Shown one piece after another: positions 59,003 to 64,000 of a DNA stretch of 64,000 nucleotides. Within the stretch, counting starts at the first letter, position 1. Each line of letters begins with the position of its first letter. The notes below the pieces were generated by a model. It had not been told where the DNA came from, did no database searches, and was given only the letters and a program-made list of their open reading frames with translations. A program made the translations under genes and the position numbers. The stretch is from Pedobacter yonginensis (GTDB lineage: Bacteria; Bacteroidota; Bacteroidia; Sphingobacteriales; Sphingobacteriaceae), in the NCBI RefSeq assembly GCF_003173595.1, contig NZ_QGNZ01000001.1, forward strand, positions 1,054,001 to 1,118,000. The letters run 5' to 3'.

Positions 59003-61858
59003 ATGCAAAAAAGACTTACAATAATTCTGTTATTCGTTGTCAGCTTTGCTTACGCACAAAAAAAACCTTTAGATCATTCTGTTTATGATACCTGGGAAGC
59101 TGTAGGCATTAAGCAATTATCAAACAATGGCCTTTGGGCATTATACGGTGTGGTACAACAGGAAGGCGATGCGAAACTGTACCTTTCTAATTTGAAAACC
59201 AATACCAAAATGACCATTCCGAGGGGGGTGAATGGGGAATTTAGCAACGACTCTAAGTTCGCCGCATTTAACATCCGCCCTCTGTACAAAGATATACGTC
59301 AGGCAAAAATTAAGAAGAAAAAGGCAGATGATATGCCAAAGGATTCTTTAGGGATTGTCAATTTGACCACCAATACCCTCACCAAAATAGCTCGGGTTAA
59401 ATCCTTCAAATTTCCGGAGGATGGTTTTGGTTTTATGGCTTACCAATTGGATAAATTAGACACCGCTAAAAAAGCCCCCGCTGTTGACAAAAAAGACAGT
59501 GATGCTGATTTTGCTGATGATGAACCAAGTGCAAGTGCAAAAAAAGATGAAGGGACGGATTTGGTGGTTAAGAATTTGTTAACGGGCGTGGATAAAACCT
59601 ATAAATTTGTTACCGAATATGTTTTCAGCAAAAATGGTAAACAATTGGTTTTTGCTTGTAGCGGTTCCAAAAAAGATAAAACTGCTCCTCAAGGCGTATT
59701 CTTACTGGATACCGAAAAAGGTACACTAAAAACCCTCGTTAAGGGAAAAGGTTCATTCAAAAACTTTGTGTTTGATAGTGAGAGCGAACACATTGCATTT
59801 GTTGGAGAACAAAGTCCTGAAAAACAAGAGATAAAAAATTACAACGTTTATTTTAGTTCTTTAACCTTAGATACTGCGCAAACCATTGTTGATTTTGATA
59901 TGCTTGGTTTACCTGCAAAATGGTCGGTTAGTGGCGATGGACGTGTAAACTTTAGTAAGGATGGTAAAAAATTGTTCTTCGGCATTGCGCCAATTAAAAA
60001 GCCAAAAGATACCACCATTGTAGATTTTGAAGTGGCTAAAGTTGATGTATGGAATTATAAAGATGATTACTTACAACCCATGCAGCTTAAAAATGCAGAG
60101 CGAGACAGTAAAAAAAGTTATTTGGCAGTGATTGATGTTTACAGCAGCGATCCAAAAGTTATTCCTCTAACTGATTTGAATTTACCTGATGCGAATATGG
60201 TTGCCGAGGGTGATGCAAATTTTGTTTTGGCATCAACTGATTTTGGCCGTCGGGTTGAATCGCAATGGAGTGGCTCTACCGATAAAGATTATTATCTGGT
60301 TGATACCAAAACGGGTCAGCGTAAAAAAATAATAGAAAGTTTAAATGGTTATGCGATGACCTCTCCTGCTGGAAATTATGTTTTATACTTCGATCGTAAA
60401 ACGGCTAACTGGTACACTTATAATGTGGCAACTGCAAAGATAACCCCACTAACTTCGGGCTTAAATGTAAAATTTGTAAACGAAGAAAATGATGTTCCTG
60501 ATTTGCCTTGGGCTTATGGTATTGCCACTTGGACAGAAGACGACAAAGCTGTTTTACTGAATGACAGATACGACATTTGGTCTTTTTCGCCGGAAGGCAA
60601 AACGCAACCAAAAAACATTACAGCTGGCTTTGGAAGGGCAAATAAGATTACGTTCCGCTATCAAAGAACCGAAGAAACCAATCGGTTAGAAAGAAATGCA
60701 GATGCCAAATTTGTGAAATCTAATGAACTGGTTTGGTTGGATGGGTTTAATAATTTAACCAAAGAAAATGGTTTTTATCGTACCAATGTGGGTTCGGTAA
60801 AAGCACCAGAATTGGTTGTAATGGCTAAGAGCAAGTATTCAAATTTGTTGAAAGCTAAAGATACCGATGTGTACATTTACGACAAAGCAAATTATGTAGA
60901 ATCGCCAAATGTGTATGTTACTACAGATTTCAAAACCGAAACAAAGCTAACAAGTACAAACCCTCAGCAGCAAAATTACAATTGGGGCACCGCCGAATTG
61001 GTGAAATGGACCACGCCAAAGGGTTATTCATCTGAAGGGATCTTGTATAAACCCGAAAATTTCGATCCAAATAAAAAATATCCAATGATTGTTTATTTCT
61101 ACGAAAAACTATCAGAAGGTTTATACACTTATCAAGCACCTGCGCCTACTCCATCGCGTTTAAACATTCCATTTTTTGTAAGTAATGGATATTTAGTTTT
61201 TGCTCCGGATATTAGTTATGAAACTGGTCATCCCGGTCAATCGGCTGTAGAGTTTATTAATTCTGGTGTAGAAAGCTTAAAGAAAAACAATTGGGTTGAT
61301 GGCAGCAAAATAGGGATACAAGGACAAAGCTGGGGTGGCTACCAAGTGGCTTATTTAATTACCCAGAACAATCTGTATGCGGCCGCTTGGGCTGGTGCTC
61401 CTGTGGCTAACATGACCTCTGCATACGGTGGAATTCGTTGGGAATCGGGCGCTAACCGTCAGTTTCAATATGAAAAAACACAAAGTAGAATTGGTGCAAC
61501 GCTTTGGGAAAAACCTGAATTGTATATCGAAAATTCTCCTCTCTTTATGTTTCCAAAGGTAAATACTCCTGTAGTGGTTATGGCAAATGATGGAGATGGA
61601 GCTGTGCCTTGGTATCAAGGTATTGAAATGTTTACAGGCTTACGCAGATTGGGCAAACCGGTTTGGTTGTTAAATTATAACGGTGAAGCACATAATTTGG
61701 TTCAACGCCAAAACCGTAAGGATATTCAAATTCGAGAACAGCAATTTTTCGATTATTATTTGAAGGGTGCTAAAGCCCCTGCGTGGATGACAAATGGGAT
61801 TCCAGCAACTGAAAAAGGAAAAACCTGGGGTTTTGAATTAACGGATGCTAAACCCTAA
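59003..61858 (+). CDS. Secreted S9 family prolyl-oligopeptidase-like peptidase
   Basis: A 951-residue exported serine peptidase; the ATG at 59003 gives a clean signal peptide (MQKRLTIILLFVVSFAYAQ), whereas an ATG at 58919 adds 28 odd residues. The first 600 residues are a long beta-propeller, the C-terminal 270 an alpha/beta hydrolase with the nucleophile Ser (about residue 776) in 'IGIQGQSWGGYQVAYLI', Asp in 'VVMANDGDGAVPWYQGIEMF' and His in 'NGEAHNLVQRQNRKDIQI'. Predicted to cut peptides in the periplasm or outside. Substrate not known; acylaminoacyl- or dipeptidyl-peptidase-like. Confidence 0.9.
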   Translation: MQKRLTIILLFVVSFAYAQKKPLDHSVYDTWEAVGIKQLSNNGLWALYGVVQQEGDAKLYLSNLKTNTKMTIPRGVNGEFSNDSKFAAFNIRPLYKDIRQAKIKKKKADDMPKDSLGIVNLTTNTLTKIARVKSFKFPEDGFGFMAYQLDKLDTAKKAPAVDKKDSDADFADDEPSASAKKDEGTDLVVKNLLTGVDKTYKFVTEYVFSKNGKQLVFACSGSKKDKTAPQGVFLLDTEKGTLKTLVKGKGSFKNFVFDSESEHIAFVGEQSPEKQEIKNYNVYFSSLTLDTAQTIVDFDMLGLPAKWSVSGDGRVNFSKDGKKLFFGIAPIKKPKDTTIVDFEVAKVDVWNYKDDYLQPMQLKNAERDSKKSYLAVIDVYSSDPKVIPLTDLNLPDANMVAEGDANFVLASTDFGRRVESQWSGSTDKDYYLVDTKTGQRKKIIESLNGYAMTSPAGNYVLYFDRKTANWYTYNVATAKITPLTSGLNVKFVNEENDVPDLPWAYGIATWTEDDKAVLLNDRYDIWSFSPEGKTQPKNITAGFGRANKITFRYQRTEETNRLERNADAKFVKSNELVWLDGFNNLTKENGFYRTNVGSVKAPELVVMAKSKYSNLLKAKDTDVYIYDKANYVESPNVYVTTDFKTETKLTSTNPQQQNYNWGTAELVKWTTPKGYSSEGILYKPENFDPNKKYPMIVYFYEKLSEGLYTYQAPAPTPSRLNIPFFVSNGYLVFAPDISYETGHPGQSAVEFINSGVESLKKNNWVDGSKIGIQGQSWGGYQVAYLITQNNLYAAAWAGAPVANMTSAYGGIRWESGANRQFQYEKTQSRIGATLWEKPELYIENSPLFMFPKVNTPVVVMANDGDGAVPWYQGIEMFTGLRRLGKPVWLLNYNGEAHNLVQRQNRKDIQIREQQFFDYYLKGAKAPAWMTNGIPATEKGKTWGFELTDAKP

Positions 61859-61890
61859 TTTGCTGGCAATCAAGAATTAAAAAATACATT

Positions 61891-61937
61891 AGATTCGTGG
61901 TGCGTAGTTTTTACTGCTCATCCACGAATCTTTTGTT
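61891..61937 (+). terminator. Hairpin terminator after the S9 peptidase
   Basis: AGATTCGTGG (61891-61900) pairs with CCACGAATCT (61922-61931), followed by TTTGTT. The loop is 21 bases long, so strength is moderate. Confidence 0.6.
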
Positions 61938-62048
61938 AAATTTTAACTGAAATATCCAAGATTGGGTTATATTCACTTCCTTACGCTTTTATGATTTTTA
62001 AAGTAAAAGCACTAATTTACAAGCTCAAATAAAACCTAAATAACCCTA

Positions 62049-63320
62049 ATGGCATTAAGCAGAATTTGGTCGGCGTTTATTATTATTGCTATCGTTGTAG
62101 CCAGTATTAAATGTTCCTTTTTCGGACAGAGCGATATATTTAACTGGATGGTGATTGGAAAATCTTCTGACCCATCGAACCCGCTAAAATTAGATGGAAT
62201 TATAGAAACCTGTTGGATTGCGGTTGATCTTTGTATTAAATTAATCGGAACACTGGCTTTGTTTATGGGTTTAATGAGCATTGCCGAAAAAGCGGGCGGG
62301 ATTCGTTTATTATCTAGAATTATAGGTCCTTTCTTTTCGAAATTATTTCCTGACATTCCTCAAGGACATCCATCAATGGGCCATATGATCCTTAATTTTT
62401 CGGCAAATTTATTAGGATTGGATAATGCCGCTACCCCATTTGGCATTAAGGCCATGGAGAGTTTGCAGGAGTTAAATCCAAATAAGGATACGGCCAGCAA
62501 CTCCCAAATCATGTTTCTGTGCCTTCATGCTGCTGGGCTTTGCTTAATCCCAGTGAGTGTAATTGCTATCCGATCTACCCAAAATGCACAAGACCCTACA
62601 GATATTTTCATTCCTTGCTTAATTGTAACTTTTGTTGGCACAATGGCTGCCATGCTCATTGTATCTTTTAGGCAACGAATTAACCTGCTTCAACCCGTAA
62701 TTATAACCTGGGTATTGAGTATTTCGGCCATCATCGGACTGTTAGTATGGTATGTAAGCAAATTAAACGCAGAGGGCATCAAATCTTTTTCAGGTTTGTT
62801 GAGTGGTGGGATTATCTTATTGATTTTCTTACTGATTGTACTTGGTGCGCTTTATAAAAAGATTGATGTTTTTGATGCTTTTGTGGATGGTGCCAAAGGT
62901 GGATTTGAGACAGCCTTAAAAATTATCCCCTATTTGGTTGGAATCTTGGTTGCGGTAAGTATGCTAAGAACCAGCGGAACCTTTGATGTGGTAATGACGG
63001 GGATTAAGAATGCTTTTGTTTTTTTTGGTGCTGATACAAAATTTGTTGATGCGCTGCCAACCGCGCTGATTAGGCCGTTAAGTGGTGGTGCGGCTCGTGG
63101 AATGATGGTGAGTACCATGATTTCTAGCGGTCCGGATTCCTTTGCAAGCAAACTTTCTGGCGTTTTCCAAGGGGCTTCTGATACTACATTTTATGTGGTT
63201 GCCGTTTATTTTGGCTCAGTTGGTATAAAAAATACACGTTATGCCATTGGCTCGATGTTATTGGCTGATTTAGTTGGCGTTTGTACTGCCATTGCCCTGA
63301 GTTACATGTTTTTTGGATAG
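62049..63320 (+). CDS. Fused SpmA-SpmB-like membrane protein (nucleoside-recognition Gate domains)
   Basis: A 423-residue inner-membrane protein. The first half resembles SpmA ('IWSAFIIIAIVVASIKCSFF', 'GPFFSKLFPDIPQGHPSMGH', 'MILNFSANLLGLDNAATPFG'), the second SpmB ('GFETALKIIPYLVGILVAVS', 'PTALIRPLSGGAARGMMVST', 'GASDTTFYVVAVYFGSVGIK'). Two Gate domains with about ten helices suggest a transporter. In endospore formers these proteins affect spore core dehydration; Bacteroidota do not sporulate, so the role here is unknown. Confidence 0.85.
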   Translation: MALSRIWSAFIIIAIVVASIKCSFFGQSDIFNWMVIGKSSDPSNPLKLDGIIETCWIAVDLCIKLIGTLALFMGLMSIAEKAGGIRLLSRIIGPFFSKLFPDIPQGHPSMGHMILNFSANLLGLDNAATPFGIKAMESLQELNPNKDTASNSQIMFLCLHAAGLCLIPVSVIAIRSTQNAQDPTDIFIPCLIVTFVGTMAAMLIVSFRQRINLLQPVIITWVLSISAIIGLLVWYVSKLNAEGIKSFSGLLSGGIILLIFLLIVLGALYKKIDVFDAFVDGAKGGFETALKIIPYLVGILVAVSMLRTSGTFDVVMTGIKNAFVFFGADTKFVDALPTALIRPLSGGAARGMMVSTMISSGPDSFASKLSGVFQGASDTTFYVVAVYFGSVGIKNTRYAIGSMLLADLVGVCTAIALSYMFFG

Positions 63321-63651
63321 TGCACAAAGATGATTAATAATTGGTGCTTTAAAACTTGATCACAAGACGTCGGTCTAAGAAAAATATCGTTTAAAAAAGC
63401 TAAGTATGCTATATGATAAACGAAAAGTAGGTTTGGCAGACAAAATTTTATTTTTTTGAACCACAAAAGAAACAAAAGGGCATAAACGTAGCGATGCAAT
63501 ATTTGCAAGCACAATTTGAATTGAAATCAATTTGGCTTTTTGTTGCAAAATATTATTTGGCGACCTCAGAGCTAAATTGAATTATGATAAAGCCTCAACG
63601 AGGCTTTAAATCGTGAGTTCGGACTAATGAAAATATCGTTGGAAAAACTAA
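63321..63651. other. Intergenic region, mostly without features
   Basis: About 330 bases after the SpmAB gene. A phrase near AAAATATCGTT followed by AAAA occurs twice (about 63382 and 63630). I see no gene or hairpin. Confidence 0.5.
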
Positions 63652-63729
63652 CCCTGAAATAAATTCAGGGTGACGATTTTCGATGAGCCGCTTTCAAAAG
63701 GCGTTCGTCATGCTGAATTTATTTCGGCA
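63652..63729. repeat. REPIN-like pair of hairpins in inverted orientation
   Basis: CCCTGAAATAAATTCAGGG (63652-63670) followed by TGACG, and CGTCA followed by TGCTGAATTTATTTCGGCA (63711-63729), are two copies of the dispersed hairpin facing each other (CGTCA flank on each), about 40 bases apart. This is the head-to-head arrangement of REP doublets. Confidence 0.7.
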
Positions 63730-63780
63730 TCTTAATGGATATAAAATGTATTAAGTGTTTCTAACTGAGAGCTTAAATCA

Positions 63781-63818
63781 AAAAATCCCTGCTGAAAATT
63801 TAATCAGCAGGGATTTTT
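63781..63818. terminator. Bidirectional intrinsic terminator
   Basis: AAAAATCCCTGCTGA (63781-63795) pairs with TCAGCAGGGATTTTT (63804-63818), perfect 15-base stem with T-tract on both strands. It can end the gene entering from the right edge and anything from the left. Confidence 0.88.
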
Positions 63819-63869
63819 TTAATATTGGGGCTAAAGAACGTTTGAGAATTAGATGAGTTTTGGTTTTGT

Positions 63870-64000
63870 TTAAGAAACCTGCGCAGGCAAAGAAATTCGA
63901 TTAATAATTTCGTCAATGGCGTCAGGATCAATGGCAACATTTTTTGAAGAACACCACTTTTCGTTTTTGTTATCTAACCAGATACAAAAAGAATGATAGC
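63870..64000 (-). CDS. C-terminal end of a gene cut by the window
   Basis: The - strand reads open from the window edge and stops at TAA (63872-63870), giving a 43-residue C-terminus that contains HSFCIWLDNKNEKWCSSKN and ends INRISLPAQVS. Its codon use and position before a good terminator support a real gene. I do not recognise the family from this fragment; the start lies outside. Confidence 0.6.
   Translation of the reverse strand, partial: YHSFCIWLDNKNEKWCSSKNVAIDPDAIDEIINRISLPAQVS

Noticed and set aside
1-64000. tRNA or rRNA genes
   Set aside because: No cloverleaf with a GGTTCGAATC-type T-loop and no rRNA signature was recognised by eye; a covariance search would settle this.

Overview
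This window is chromosomal DNA from a Bacteroidota bacterium, most likely a Sphingobacteriaceae member close to Pedobacter. I base this on protein families (fused SpmA-SpmB, DUF3857/transglutaminase pairs, exonuclease-GIY-YIG fusion, GxxExxY protein, PL-type Bacteroidota aminotransferases), on -7 promoter boxes of the form TAnnTTTG with almost no Shine-Dalgarno sequences, and on an overall low GC content. No rRNA, tRNA or CRISPR array was recognised.

Layout. 0-9.5 kb: cut yqgE, pdxH, hbd, ruvB, a tandem repeat beside a broken GxxExxY gene, a GNAT-nitrilase fusion, queG, a secreted M1 peptidase and a DEDDh exonuclease. 9.7-13.6 kb: two secreted DUF3857 proteins, the first with a dead transglutaminase site. 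13.7-24 kb: small membrane protein, SDR/DUF2867 protein, L,D-transpeptidase-like protein, topB, a receiver-only regulator, a UPF1-like helicase with a DUF3037/HipA-like pair, KTSC protein and a Fpg/Nei glycosylase. 24.3-26.6 kb: idi, crtB and a MerR regulator with the residues of the B12-dependent light sensor CarH. 27-31 kb: LytTR regulator, small peptide gene, LytS-type kinase, second LytTR regulator, receiver, outer-membrane barrel. 31-46.4 kb: housekeeping and repair genes, a divergent hxlR/MRJP pair, bioA, CDF transporter, aminotransferase, queA, ispD, cobalamin adenosyltransferase, MacB-like ABC parts, gatC, plsC. 46.7-49.9 kb: trpS, deoxynucleoside kinase, kdsB, GNAT. 50.3-53.65 kb: a Hachiman defence system (hamA, hamB). 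53.8-64 kb: lipoprotein, CrtO-like protein, pyrG, yidC, S9 peptidase, SpmAB fusion and the cut end of another gene.

How the genes fit together. Isoprenoid genes (ispD, idi) feed crtB, and the adjacent CarH-like regulator would tie carotenoid synthesis to light through adenosylcobalamin, which the adenosyltransferase encoded here can supply. queA and queG are two late queuosine steps; queG also uses cobalamin. kdsB, yidC and plsC serve a Gram-negative envelope.

Most interesting region: hamA-hamB is bounded by 14-bp imperfect direct repeats (GTTAGnnGTnATGC), and its right edge is a 137-bp inverted-repeat element whose outer arm pairs with the left edge. That is the geometry expected of an integron-like gene cassette with an attC-like site, inserted just downstream of a resident promoter. 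Other points to revisit: a short orphan transcript candidate at 24.28 kb, dispersed hairpin (REP/REPIN-like) repeats, possible leaderless genes, and small proteins below the usual gene-calling size.
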